A stretch of DNA of 64,000 nt, taken from NCBI RefSeq assembly GCF_010389155.1, contig NC_057768.1, positions 39,039,633 through 39,103,632 on the forward strand, read 5' to 3'. This DNA is from Erigeron canadensis (taxonomy: Eukaryota > Streptophyta > Magnoliopsida > Asterales > Asteraceae). Positions 1 to 11,213 of this stretch are shown here, one piece after another. A program made the translations under genes and the position numbers. Numbering within the stretch: position 1 is the stretch's first letter; the number at the start of each line of letters is the position of its first letter. The notes beneath the pieces were generated by a model, which was not told the origin of the DNA, did no database searches, and saw nothing but the letters and a program-made list of their open reading frames with translations.

Positions 1-911
1 ATTAGCCCTGAGATTTATGTAGCTAGCTAGATAAACGTAAATGGAATTTCTAGTACTACTATAGTCAAGAACTATTATTTTTGGTCTTACAAAGATACCC
101 CCGTATGAGACACATGCACATTGATTTTTAAGAGGATTATTCCCATTGAAAATAGCAATGGGTATCTATAGTTGAGTCTGTTCATAAGTTGATCGATATC
201 GCCAATGGCATCTCTTTTGGGCCGTTTCTTGGTTGTTTCCTTTAGAAAATTTTGATTGTAAGAAAAAATCAAAAAGCAAAATAAAAACCATCAACTTAAG
301 ACATATAACTTTTTAGAAATAATACGCCATGCACCCCGATAAAGGCGATGATGAAACTATGTTCTAATTAAGTCAAATGACAAATGAAACTTGAGCATTA
401 CAAAACTCAAAATTGATCCTCCTTATAAATCTCAAGATTGACCCTGTTTATATGTAAGATACTAATTAATCGTAGGATTTTTGTTTCATATATATAAGCT
501 ATGATCATGCATCAAACTATAAAACTTGTGACAAAATTAATATAAAAATGTGAGAGAGAATTGAAAGAGTGAAGGGGAAACTAGGAAGGAAGGAGAGGAG
601 AAGAAGGAGGAGTTACCAAGGGTGTGGGCAGCCACCACAAGCCTCAAGAAATTCGACAAAATAATCATAGTTTTTATTAGATTTAATCGATAGACTTAGA
701 TGCTCACACAAAGAGCACTAGCTTTGATAAGTATACAGAATTTTTATATATCAAAGATAGTGACAAACCCCACATCTTGTAAAAAAAAATTCCCATTTGG
801 CTTGTACTTGTATGATTTTAAGGCAGTATCCTATATGGGGTGTACTTCCCTATTTTCCTTTTCAACTTTTTCAAAAGAAGCCATTTTGGCATTTGGAATC
901 TCTTTATTTTG
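1..911. other. Upstream region of the MYB gene, no gene recognised
   Basis: AT-rich sequence with only short, non-conserved open frames. A purine-rich stretch (GGAAGGAAGGAGAGGAGAAG region, about 560-615) is the only compositional feature. I see no gene or recognisable transposon here; the last few hundred bases are probably promoter of the MYB gene. Confidence 0.5.
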
Positions 912-919
912 TATATAAA
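912..919 (+). promoter_or_regulatory. Probable TATA box of the MYB gene
   Basis: TATATAAA lies about 115 bases before the MYB start codon. This spacing suits a plant TATA box with a leader of roughly 80-90 nt. Only the sequence match and position support it. Confidence 0.5.
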
Positions 920-1034
920 CCTCCACTTGGTTTCCTAAAACTCCATCATTCAAGCACTACTACTACAACTATTAATTCTCAAGTAACTTTTCCTATTCCT
1001 CTCTGCTTGTGTTACTAATTCTTTTTTAACTACA

Positions 1035-2247
1035 ATGAGGGCTACCAACAAAATGACTAATTCTTGCAAAGAGGGAGAGTTTGATCAATTAAAAAGAGGA
1101 CCATGGACAATTGAGGAAGACAATCTTCTTATCCGCTATATAAGTTGTCATGGCGAGGGCCGTTGGAATTCCCTAGCTAAATCAGCAGGTAACAAATTAA
1201 AGCCATTACAACCCAATATACTTAGCATGAAGCATGTTTCGACTTTCATATTCTTTGTGGATTTCAAATTAATCTTTAGTCTTTCGGGTTTTTTCAGGAT
1301 TGAACAGAACCGGTAAAAGTTGTAGGCTAAGATGGTTGAATTATCTAAAACCAGATACCAAGCGTGGGAATCTCACACCACAAGAACAACTCTTGATCCT
1401 TGAACTCCATTCCAAGTGGGGTAATAGGTGAGTTTATATAATAAATTTATCTATATGATAGTAATATATATATATATATATTAGCTACAATCTTAATTAA
1501 TATAAGTTTGTTGTCATATTAAAATTATCTTAATTAATTATTTTTACTTTTACTACAAGATGGTCCAAAATTGCACAACATTTGCCAGGAAGAACAGACA
1601 ACGAGATAAAAAACTATTGGAGAACAAGGGTACAAAAACAAGCTCGCCACCTTAAGATCGACTCTACTAGCAAGAGATTTGTCGAAGCACTTCAACGATT
1701 TTGGATGCCAAGATTGCTTGAGAAAGTAGAGCAAAATTCATCATCAACGTCATCATCATCATCATCATCCACATCAGCTTCCACTTCAACTATTGATCAA
1801 ACCGAACAATATAAACTAAATCCTAATCCACAACTATACGAACAAACCCGATTTGCTACGTCATCACCAGAACTATCAAGCAGCAAAGAGTCCAGCTCAT
1901 CAAGCATTTGCATATCATCAGATGATTCTAGTGATGAGAAGATGTTGCCCCAACAACTACTACTGCCTCATGATGATGACATGTCACAGCTGCTTTATAA
2001 TGTAGAAGACACTACTGCTGCTAATTTATATAATTCATCATCACTTGATGATCATCAGAACATGAACTACTACTATAATGTGGATACAAGTGAGTTTGAC
2101 AATATGGGGTTTGGGCAGCAGCCAGATGACATAATGTCAGCTGATGCCTTAAACTTCCAGGTGGCAGACACTGATTGGATAAGCAGTGATGATATAACAG
2201 CTGACACATATTGGAACATGGATGAATTGTGGCAATTCAGGATGTAG
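1035..2247 (+). CDS. R2R3-MYB transcription factor, subgroup 20 (MYB62/MYB116/MYB78/MYB108-like)
   Basis: Nuclear DNA-binding transcription factor. The model has three exons, 1035-1188, 1298-1427 and 1560-2247, with GT-AG introns in agreeing phase, giving 323 residues. R2 runs from about residue 21 ([29 protein letters not shown] across the first intron). R3 runs from about 74 ([30 protein letters not shown] across the second intron). Both intron positions are typical of plant R2R3-MYBs. After R3 come [18 protein letters not shown] and WMPRL (about 143-147), the hallmark of subgroup 20, whose members act in stress, phosphate, hormone and anther responses. A serine-rich stretch encoded by TCA repeats follows, then an acidic tail ending WNMDELWQF, likely for activation. 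The start is the first ATG after a plausible TATA box; a second in-frame Met lies at residue 7. The exact orthologue within the subgroup is uncertain. Confidence 0.93.
1738..1770. repeat. TCA trinucleotide repeat inside the MYB coding region
   Basis: An imperfect run of TCA/TCATCA units codes for the serine-rich linker after the subgroup 20 motif. In-frame triplet runs like this vary in length between alleles without breaking the frame. Confidence 0.7.
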
Positions 2248-3197
2248 ATGATGATCAAGGCCTTGATCGATATATATTATCCTATCAATATGGGATTTAC
2301 ACGCGCGAATTCCTATATATATATATATACTATACTAGCTGTAAGCAACGAAGAGATATATAATAGGTTATATATATATGTACATTGGACCTTGTTTGAA
2401 GAGGGTCCATTAATTAATTAAGCCTCTAATTTAATCTTATAACAACTAAAAGTGTATATCGATCAGTATATGTTGAAGTGATATATGTAATTCTCGATCT
2501 CTATTATTCCCTTACTAGCTAGCATAGAGTTAGTTGCAATTAATTTATATATATTAATGTTGGTGGCATGGCAATCATGATCGATCGATCGATCGTCCAT
2601 TTGTTTAACTCTTTTGAGAAGATTGTGAAGGAATATATATATATATATATGTTTAAGTGGAAACTAGTGATATGCATATATTTCAAAAGCTTATATATAT
2701 GTCATCAATTCATTTACGTTTTCTTTATTAATTTTAATTTCGTTATTATAAAATTCAGCTTCGATCCTCCATTCATAGAATATTAGTAGTTGAGGGATTC
2801 ACTTGTCCTCTTTAATTCAATGGTCCAAGGTTTGATTATTCACATATATATACTTAATAAATATGAAGACTTGGCTTGTTTTTTCGTGGCCCCGCCAGCA
2901 GGTAGTTTATCCAAATACCATTTTCACCAACTCGATCTCTTCTATGTATATCTACTTTTATGTCTTCATTGTTATATAACTTTTTCTCATGATGATCGAT
3001 GTAAGATGCATGTTTACTGTTCAGTTGATATGAGTTTATTTATGAGACCGAGTGTTCGAATTTATGATTATACAAGTTTAAGTTCATAAATCGATCTGTT
3101 TCACCTCAAGCTATTTGCCAAACATATAATTATACCAGTAAACCAATACAAGTTTCAACTACCAACTTCAGTTACTAGTTATCAACCATATATATAA
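2248..3197. other. Intergenic, no gene recognised
   Basis: AT-rich 3' flank of the MYB gene with several TA microsatellites and a short GATC repeat near 2580. The two open frames here lack codon structure or recognisable motifs. Confidence 0.5.
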
Positions 3198-3672
3198 GGC
3201 TGACAATTTTGACACGGAACCTGTTAACACGACACGACACAACCTGTTTTTAACAGGTTTCGTGTCTTAACAGGTCCGGACCTGTTAAGACCTGTTAAAA
3301 TTCGTGTCTTAACAGATCCGGACCTGTTAGGACCTGTTAAAACCTGTTAAGTTATACATCTATATAAAATACTAAGAATTTGATATATGATTATTATAAG
3401 GTAAATATCTAACAACTTTTGTAGTGCAAGGATTATTATCGCTATATAATAGTTGAGATTTGTAAGAGTTTTTGTATCGTGAAGGTCTTTTTTTAATATT
3501 AGTCAAAAATTCTATAAATTATATGTTAACAGGTTTTAACAGGTGCACCTGCTAATTTTCGTGTCGTGTTCGTGTTTGAAAAAAATGACACGATAAGTTA
3601 ACAGGTCGTGTTCGTGTTTGTCCTTAACAGATTCGTGTCTTAACAGGTTTTGTGTGACTTGTTATGCCAGCC
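3198..3672. mobile_element. Non-autonomous hAT-like element rich in AACAGGT motifs
   Basis: The ends are inverted: GGCTGACAAT at the left and the complement of GGCTGGCATAAC at the right. Inside, AACAGG/CCTGTTAA and TTCGTGTCTTAACAGG recur in both orientations near both ends, as in subterminal repeats that bind a transposase. No coding capacity. A clean 8-bp target duplication could not be identified in the TA-rich flanks, so the hAT assignment rests on end structure. A related fragment lies at 38304-38420. Confidence 0.55.
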
Positions 3673-3829
3673 TTACATATATATGATGTTACAAACTAAT
3701 TTTATCAACCATATTCACTTTAACATATATGATATAGAAATGTTATGTGTCGCAAGGGTAATTTCTTTTGGAAAATGTTACTTTAATTATAATTAACCTT
3801 CTAGCTTGCTTTTAGCATATATATATATA

Positions 3830-4036
3830 TAGGGATTGACTATTGTAAAACAAATATTAAAGTAAAATAAATAGGACAAGATCTTGACCCTTAGATCATG
3901 GTTAAATTGATGCATGAAGATTCACGAAGAAATTGATGCCCTATGATTTTTATGATGCACGATGATTTTCAGTGAAAAAAAACCTATTGTTTTATTTGTT
4001 TTACTTTAATACTTGTTTTATTTTACCTAAAACCTA
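3830..4036. mobile_element. MITE with ~45-bp inverted ends, in a TA microsatellite
   Basis: The left arm (ATAGGGATTGACTATTGT, then an AAACAAATATTAAAGTAAAA block) and the right arm (TTTACTTTAATACTTGTTTT ... ACCTAT) are inverted copies. Both ends abut runs of TATATA. The element is short and non-coding. I cannot name the superfamily. Confidence 0.6.
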
Positions 4037-4050
4037 TATATATATATATA

Positions 4051-4180
4051 ACTCATCACATACCAATATTTTAATATTTTGAATAAATGTTTGGTCTCTC
4101 ATGATTTTTATAGTTTAAAAAAAAATATGTTATGGTTTTTCACCTAACTTAGATGCCTAACAGCCTATATTCCCTTCCCC
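4051..4180. mobile_element. Truncated MITE, same family as 49860-50038
   Basis: Matches the internal part and right arm of the complete copy at 49860-50038 (CACATAC-AATATTTTAATATTTT, then TTTTTCACC...GCCTAACAGCCT...TCCCTTCCCC). The left arm is missing; it starts directly after a TA run. Confidence 0.6.
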
Positions 4181-4211
<31 letters not shown>

Positions 4212-4212
<1 letters not shown>

Positions 4213-4605
4213 GGGGGACAATCAAATAAGAACAAATTTAAAATAAGAACGGTGAGAACACCTTAAAATCATCATTTTGATGCATTAAAAGTCTATAAAA
4301 CTGATATAATGCATAACTAATTATCATTATTTAAGTGTTTAACAACACATTGATTCATCAAAATCGAAAAAATCACGTTTTTTGTTGGATGCATCATTTT
4401 GATGAATATGCATCCAAGATGGATGCACAAAACAAAAAACATGATTATTTCGATTTTGACGGATGAATGTGTTGTTAAACACTTAAATAAAGATAATTAG
4501 TTATGCACTATGTTAGTTTTATGGACTTTTAATGCATCAAAATGATGTTTTTAAGGTGTTCTCACCGTTCTTATTTTAAAAGTGTTCTCACCGGAGTGTT
4601 ACCTT
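4212..4605. mobile_element. Long-hairpin MITE, copy 1
   Basis: About 390 bp that fold back almost end to end. The left arm contains AAATAAGAACGGTGAGAACA, a TTTTGATGCATTAAAAGTC block and a GTGTTTAACAACACATTGAT block. The same blocks recur inverted in the right arm. The centre is a TGCATCC...GGATGCA loop near 4410-4425. It is flanked by TA runs and has no coding capacity. A second copy lies at 4690-5058. Confidence 0.75.
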
Positions 4606-4617
4606 ATATATATATAT

Positions 4618-4683
4618 AGGGGAAGGGAATATGAGGCTGTTAGGCATCTAAGTTGGGTGAAAAACCATAACATACCTTTTTTG
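4618..4683. mobile_element. MITE arm, inverted relative to 4051-4180
   Basis: GGGGAAGGGAATATGAGGCT, a GTTAGGCATCTAAGTTGGGT block and the following GAAAAACC are the reverse complement of the right arm of the family at 4051-4180 and 49860-50038. The arm is cut off where the second long-hairpin MITE begins. Confidence 0.6.
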
Positions 4684-4689
4684 ATGCAT

Positions 4690-5058
4690 TAAAAACTAAG
4701 AACAAATGAGAACACTTAAAAACTATATTTTGATGCATTAAAAGTCCAGAAAACTGTCATAGTGCTTAACTAATTATCATTATTTAAGTGTTTAACAACA
4801 CATTGATCCGTCAAAATCGAAAAAATCACGTTTTTTTGTTGGATGCATCATTTTGATAAATATGCATCCAAGATGGATGCACAAAACAAAAAACGTGATT
4901 TTTTCGTTTTTGACGGATCAATGTGTTGTTAAACACTTAAATAATGATAATTAGTTAAGCACTATGTTAGTTTTATGGACTTTTAATGCATCAAAATGAT
5001 GTTTTTAAGTGTTCTCACCGTTCTTATTTTGAAAGTGTTCTCACTGGAGTGTTACCTT
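4690..5058. mobile_element. Long-hairpin MITE, copy 2
   Basis: Same orientation and block order as copy 1 at 4212-4605, sharing the GTGTTTAACAACACATTGAT block, the TGCATCC...GGATGCA centre and the GTTCTCACCGTTCTTATTTT right arm. The left terminus is shortened and joins the neighbouring MITE arm. Confidence 0.7.
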
Positions 5059-7570
5059 ATATATATATATATATCACATATATATAAGAAAGTTAACTTC
5101 ACGGAAGAATTTTCGTACGATAAATCAAGCAAATTTATTAAAATGACGTTCATTTTGAGTTATCGTTTTATGTATGATTCCCATCTATATATGTGTGTGT
5201 GGCCCACTTGGAAACACTTTTAAATACAATTAGCGACAGAATAAATGCAATATAATGATAGTACCAGCAACACTTTTTAATAAATGACAACAGTTGCAAG
5301 GTCACTATTACAGTATAAAAGTTAGCAGATTTTTACGATTGCTTGGCAAGTATGCCTCCATCTTTGTCATAATTTACATCATGATCCTTAACAATACTAT
5401 ACTCATCTATACGTGGAAGAGTAAACTTTTTAAAGTATTGCCAAAATTCGAATCCGGCGTTGGTGCATTAAAGTTGGAGGTGTTAGTCATTTATCTGCTT
5501 TGTCTTTAAAAAAAAAAATTTACATCATGATGTCAGTATGTCACTATTAATGACCAGTCTCTATATTTGTACGTGTTTGCCTTAGTTGGTTGTCATGTGT
5601 GTGAGTGTGTCACTATCTACGTCTTCGATCTAGATTAGAGTCGCTAGTTTTGTATTTATTATAGATTCACATATACGAGTAATAATTATGCCTCTTAATT
5701 TATAATAGCCTAATAGTGATGGATATGAAGAGGTTCAATAGTGTTACACAATTTACGTTTACATTATCCCGACATGGGGACATTAACCGATACACAGACG
5801 AGCGATAATGGATCAAGGATCTATTTAAAACATAATAACTTTATCAAAATTATGCGGTAGTCTTATATATAGGAGTATACAACTATATAACGAAATTTCA
5901 AGGGACAAAATTAAAAATTTCATGAAAAATAATCTTAAAATGAGTCAAAATATTAAAAATTTATATAAAAAAATTTAAAAATATATGACAAATTCAAAAT
6001 TTCGGAGGAGCAATGGCCCCCCTTGCCTCCCATGTAGTAACACCCCTTTATACAAGTACTCGTATATGATATGATGCATAATTTGTTTGTGGTGAACCGG
6101 TGATTATTACATATTTAATTTAGATGTATATGATCATAGAAATTTATTCATGTATATTTTAAAATTGGACTCAAAACGAGGATTGATAGTCTGTGTTTCG
6201 ATGCTATCTGTTTTTTGGATTAGCTACACAAAGTTAAAAGAAAAAAAAAAAAAGCTTAGAGCTTAAAATGAAAAATACTTCAATCTGCACGATTGCTTGT
6301 ACTACTTACCAGTTGTTGTGGCGTTGATTGAATTAATCATTCAAATAAATCATGACCAACCGCCCATATCTTGACCACGGATGAATGTCCTTTTCACGTA
6401 TCGAGTTAAAATGCCGCTGGAAAAAGATAGATATCACCATATCATTGCAACTTTTCAAATCTAGTAGTTTTATGGGAAACTAAGCTTAATTTTGAAATAC
6501 TCGCTTATTAATTATATACTTTATTAAAGCAATTGCTTGTTAATAGTAATTTACAAACTTAAAAGCTTAATGTATAATAATTACTAAATTTTTTAAATTT
6601 TCTTAAAAGTTTAATATACAATCATTATCAAATTTTTATATAGATTTTTAAAAGCGTAATGTACAATAATTAATAAATTCATTAAAAATTTTTAAGAGTT
6701 TAATATACAATCATTATTAAATTTTTTATATAGATTTTGGAATCAGTCTCTTTACATGGGTAAATGTAAAACCGTTTACATCTCAACCTTTCACCGTCGA
6801 AGTATTGGAACCTAAAATTTTTATGAAATACATAAGGCCTAATAACTTATTCATTAAAAAAAAAATAGTAAAAAAGTTAATATTTGAAAGTTTCAACACT
6901 TAAGTTTAAATGACACACAATGTTGGCCTTTCTAAACATTGGTGAAAATCCTATCATTCACATAGTAGGTTACTTATTGATTCCAAATACATGACAAGTT
7001 GCCAGCCTGGTACGCCTTAAAGACTACAAAAAAACTGACTGGCCCTAAGGGCCCAGGCCCATATCCTGTATCTATTTGTAAATCCAATGGACTAATGGAG
7101 TAGTGAATAAAATATCAATATGTCAATAGGAAAACCTAATGCTTTAGTATAAAAAAATATAAATTCTTTTAAACTAATAGCTTAAAATTCTCTTAACCTA
7201 TTAAATACTAACATGTGAAAAAAAACAAACGACCTTTAGTATAATTTATCATTTTCTATAAAAAAAAAAAATAAATAAGTGAAAAAAAAGGAAGACATTT
7301 GTTAAGACATGTACATCAATAAACGGCCTTGATTATCAACGAGAAAATAATTAAAGCAAAAGTAATGTTATGCATAATCATAAGCTTAAGAATGATATTC
7401 TGTAATGTTTGCTAGTTTCTTTGATTAATAAAATTTTACCTAAACTAAAATTACATATATGTCTTATTCTTTAATATGATTATTTAAGGCATTAATCGAA
7501 ATTGTCACGTATCAGATATTTTCTTATATTTTATTTTTATATATCTATATCTATAACTCTTATAAAAAAA
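5059..7570. other. Intergenic, no gene recognised
   Basis: Very AT-rich with poly-A/T runs. A local repetition near 6540-6730 (AAGCTTAATGTATAATAATT and AGTTTAATATACAATCATTA variants repeated three to four times) is probably decayed repeat DNA. No coding signal seen on either strand. Confidence 0.5.
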
Positions 7571-8538
7571 AGTAGTTAATCAAGCTTTTTAAAGCCCTCT
7601 TACAATCTAACACTATATTGAAAAAATGTCACATAAGATTTTATCCTATGTGTCAACTCCATATTTTTTCAAAAATAAACTATATATTTAGAAAAAAAAA
7701 ATGAACTTATATATATTAATAAATAAATAAATAAATAAATATATTGTAGAAATCTAAGATCTTCTCATTAGATAAAATGATATTTTTTTTTAATTAAAAA
7801 GTCACATCTATACCTAATGATATTTCATTATTTTTTTAATTCAACATTACATAAAGTTCTTTTTCTTTTTTTCTTATGATGATTACGGAGACGTGAATAG
7901 AAAATATTTATAAGAATTTGACCTAATTCTTGCTATGTACCACTGAAAAAATAGAACAATCGACCAAATAAGAAAATATAAATTATCTAACTTTTGACAT
8001 GATCAAGAACTGAAAAACAAAATTTATGGGCTTAAAGTCGCTATGAATAACAAAAGAAGAAATCTTAAGAAAAAATAAAATTAAAATAGGTTAAATAAAT
8101 CAAACTAAAAACAATAATGATCTTAGTTGGTGAGAGACTTGCAATTGTAAATGAAAATATAATGTCTTCTTTAACTCACCCTTAAGACCATGTGTTAATT
8201 ATACTTGAACCAAAAGTTAAAGAAAATAAATGAATTACGTAAAAATATAATTGCTATATAATCAAAATAAAAATAACAACGAATATCTTTAACAAATTTA
8301 AAAAAGAATAAATAAAGTTGTAGGTTTTAAAAAAGTGAATATTGCGTAATGATTTTGTGATATGTATAAAATATTTAAAGATTTTATAAAGATTTATTAT
8401 AGATATATTTTTTTTAATAATATAAAATATTATATTGTAAAAATAATATGAATATGCCACATAGGATAAATCCTATGTGACAATTTATTAGCTTAGCTTT
8501 GGATTTGAAGAGTGCTTTAGAAGGCTCGGTTAACTACT
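7571..8538. mobile_element. Foldback-type non-autonomous DNA transposon, ~970 bp
   Basis: Long imperfect inverted ends. The left starts AGTAGTTAATCAAGC; the right, read in reverse complement, starts AGTAGTTAACCGAGC. Similarity continues about 115 bp inward, including TCCTATGTG blocks at both sides. The interior is AT-rich without coding capacity. I could not identify a target duplication, so the superfamily is open. Confidence 0.65.
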
Positions 8539-8766
8539 GTTTTAATATATATATATATATATATATAAAATGGATCACCAAGTAAAGAATTAAAAACTTG
8601 GCTAGGAAGAACCCCAACGGCTATATCCCCACCACCTTTCCAACCTCTCCGACCGGAATCTACATAAAGGCAAAAAACCATCTTTTGACAGCCTAGCTCC
8701 CCCTCGATCAGCTTGTAGTTTATTACAATACGTACTTTTTAGTATACATTCTTTTCACTGCTTCAC

Positions 8767-8773
8767 TATAAAA
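8767..8773 (+). promoter_or_regulatory. Probable TATA box of the DUF761 gene
   Basis: TATAAAA lies about 120 bases before the start codon, a usual plant distance for a short leader. Confidence 0.5.
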
Positions 8774-8892
8774 CTCCCATATATACTTCACACTCTATTC
8801 AAGAAAAAAGCTATATATATATAGACATACATAAAACTATACTTATCAATATCATCAATATTCGAGCTAGCTAGCTTGAACTCAAATTAAAC

Positions 8893-9360
8893 ATGGGCAA
8901 AAGAAGATCACCACCCATTTTACAAAAGGTCTCGAATCTCATCAAGGTATCCATTTTCATAGCTAAAATGAGGTTGGTTTATCTTAAAAAATCAGCCAAG
9001 TTGAAAGGTTTAAACCACTACAATAGTTATTATAAGTACATTCAAGAACGTCAGTTCTCTCCTTCAAGCACTCCTCTTATTAGTTTTCGTAAGCGGAAAT
9101 CGAATGGGGAGGCTTCAGTGTATTCGGTTTGGTTTCTTTCGTGTTTCAGTGGCCAGCATGACGATGAGAATTATTCATCATATGATCAATCTACTACTGC
9201 CATTATGAAAGTGGAGGAGAAAGATGGTAATTATTTAGAGTTACTATATGAAGGAGTAGAAGAAGATTCGGTAGATGAAAGGGCTGACAAGTTTATTGAA
9301 AGGTTTTATGAAGAGATGAAAAGGCAAAGAAGGGAGTCATCTTCATCATCGATCAGCTAA
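8893..9360 (+). CDS. DUF761 (cotton fibre expressed protein-like) protein
   Basis: Intronless gene for a 155-residue protein. The C-terminus (about residues 128-146) contains DERADKFIERFYEEMKRQR, the diagnostic short DUF761 motif. The N-terminus (VSNLIKVSIFIAKM, about 13-26) is a moderately hydrophobic basic segment. This is followed by a basic Lys/Tyr-rich region and a Ser/acidic middle. Proteins of this plant-specific family are small, of largely unknown biochemical role, and are often linked to growth and stress expression. The start is the first ATG after a plausible TATA box. The gene is convergent with the J-domain gene at 11214-14973. Family assignment is firm; function is not known from sequence. 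Confidence 0.88.
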   Translation: MGKRRSPPILQKVSNLIKVSIFIAKMRLVYLKKSAKLKGLNHYNSYYKYIQERQFSPSSTPLISFRKRKSNGEASVYSVWFLSCFSGQHDDENYSSYDQSTTAIMKVEEKDGNYLELLYEGVEEDSVDERADKFIERFYEEMKRQRRESSSSSIS

Positions 9361-10466
9361 TCATTTGCCACTCAACAGGATGCAGCTGGAATATTAATTG
9401 AATGATATATATGCATATTATTCTTTTTGTTTAGACTTATAATTAATAATGGATTTTTAATTGGAATCCGGAACCGGATGAAGTGAGGGATTAATTGGAT
9501 GGGGTACGTTGAGAGTCGTTTAATTTGTTTTCATTCTTTTTGGCATGTTTAATTTTGATTTAATTCTTTTGAAAGTTTTATCCTAATTAATTAATACAGT
9601 ACTGTACATTATTATTCTTGTGCATCTCAAACACTTAATTGATATATATATATATATAAGTTTATATTGGTATTCAGTAGCGCGGTTTTAAATTTTAATT
9701 ATAGTAGTCGTTTGTTCTAGCATTCTATGATTTAATAATTTACAAAGAAAGGCATTCTAAAGTGATATCCTCATCTTGTTGATTGGGGTCAACGTTGTTG
9801 TCTTGTTGATACTTCTAAACAAAGTGTCATCACATAAGTTGTTAAGTACAAAGAGAATGGTGTTTGCTTTTATTAAATTCCTCATGTTGAAAGTTTATCA
9901 AGATAATGACATTCAGTTTGATTTAATCTCAAGTTGAAACTTCAAGATTTTGTAAGATCCATGAATCCGTGATTGAACCAAGTCAATTTACGTTAACGTC
10001 AAGCTTTGTAATTATGATTGACGACAACAAATTATATAGAACTAAACTAACATTCTATATATCAAGTAGTGGGTCTCGCATAGTCAAATTTCGTAGTTCT
10101 AATGTCTTTAAAATGACCAGGATTATACGTGATTGATGATAGTGATTAATTGACTTTGTAAATTTTTATAAAATACATTATCGTTTTTACAAATGACATT
10201 TGTAAAAATAAAAAAAAATTAATAATAATAAAAAAAAACACCTGAAAGTGTGATAGATAAAATCATTCATATGAACCTTATAAGTTATAACCCAATCAAT
10301 TATATATACCTACATGGCTACATATAAAAGAAATTACCCCATTTAATTATTTTTGAACATGTTAAAAGATACTCTATGCAATATAACATAAATACCTTTT
10401 ACTCTTTTTCTAAGTCATCTTATTCTTTATTTACCAGTTTAATTATCTATAATAATATACACGAGA
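9361..10466. other. Intergenic, no gene recognised
   Basis: 3' flank of the DUF761 gene, AT-rich, without coding signal or an element I can delimit. Confidence 0.45.
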
Positions 10467-10720
10467 GAAAGTATCCGCACGTTGTGGCGGTGAGATGGTG
10501 GGGTGATAGATCATAGGAGCTGATAGGTCATAAAGTATGATAGCCAAATGCCTTATCCGTACAGGTTCTGCTCTCGGATTCTAAACTTCATCGAAAGTAT
10601 ATCGAATGACATTTACATCAATAGCTAACACTACTCGTCGTCACCACCATCAGTTGCCGCCGCCACCAGTCATCACCGCATTGCTACCACCACTGCTGTA
10701 TTGTGCGGACACGATGCTAG
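10467..10720. mobile_element. Helitron-like terminal fragments in inverted arrangement
   Basis: On the plus strand GTATTGTGCGG...GATGCTAG resembles a plant Helitron 3' end (degenerate CG-rich hairpin, then CTAG). On the minus strand CCGCCACAACGTGCGG near 10470-10495 is a related end. A short open frame inside (10606-10857) encodes only His/Pro-rich low-complexity sequence. Boundaries are approximate. Confidence 0.4.
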
Positions 10721-11213
10721 TAATTGTAATGGACAAACACCCCAATTCAATAATGGGCCTAAAAAGTTTAGCGTATCGCATACCAACTTTGTCTGATAGA
10801 AACACATCACGTACAACTTCTATACTCTGTCAACAAACTTCAGTTGAGTGCCACTAAACCGAATCACATTACTGTTACCTCTTAAGTTAAAAAACTATAG
10901 TTACATACTTTCAACAAAATAAAGTGAATGCAAAGTTGCAAACTATTGGTAACACCGGGGAGAGGTTCATAAGATTTTTCATCGCCAAAGAAATGAAAAG
11001 CTAATCAAGCCAAAATAAAAATAAAAAAATACTCCGTATTACATAACAAACAAATACATTTGTTGTTTATGAAGAAACAAAGTATAAGATATCCGATGAG
11101 AAATCATTTGTTTTAATCAATAACTAAATCTAAATGAACAAGCCATTATAAACAACCTAAGAATCACGAAAACAATTATCAATATAAACGCCAAAAGTGG
11201 GACTGTGATCAAT
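10721..11213. other. Intergenic, 3' side of the J-domain gene
   Basis: No gene recognised. The minus-strand J-domain gene terminates at 11214, so part of this stretch is its 3' untranslated region. Confidence 0.45.

Noticed and set aside
8254..8460. 68-codon Ile/Phe/Tyr-rich minus-strand frame
   Set aside because: Composition is what AT-rich foldback DNA gives by chance.
10606..10857. 83-codon frame with His/Pro-rich start
   Set aside because: Low-complexity sequence inside Helitron-like ends; no family match that I recognise.
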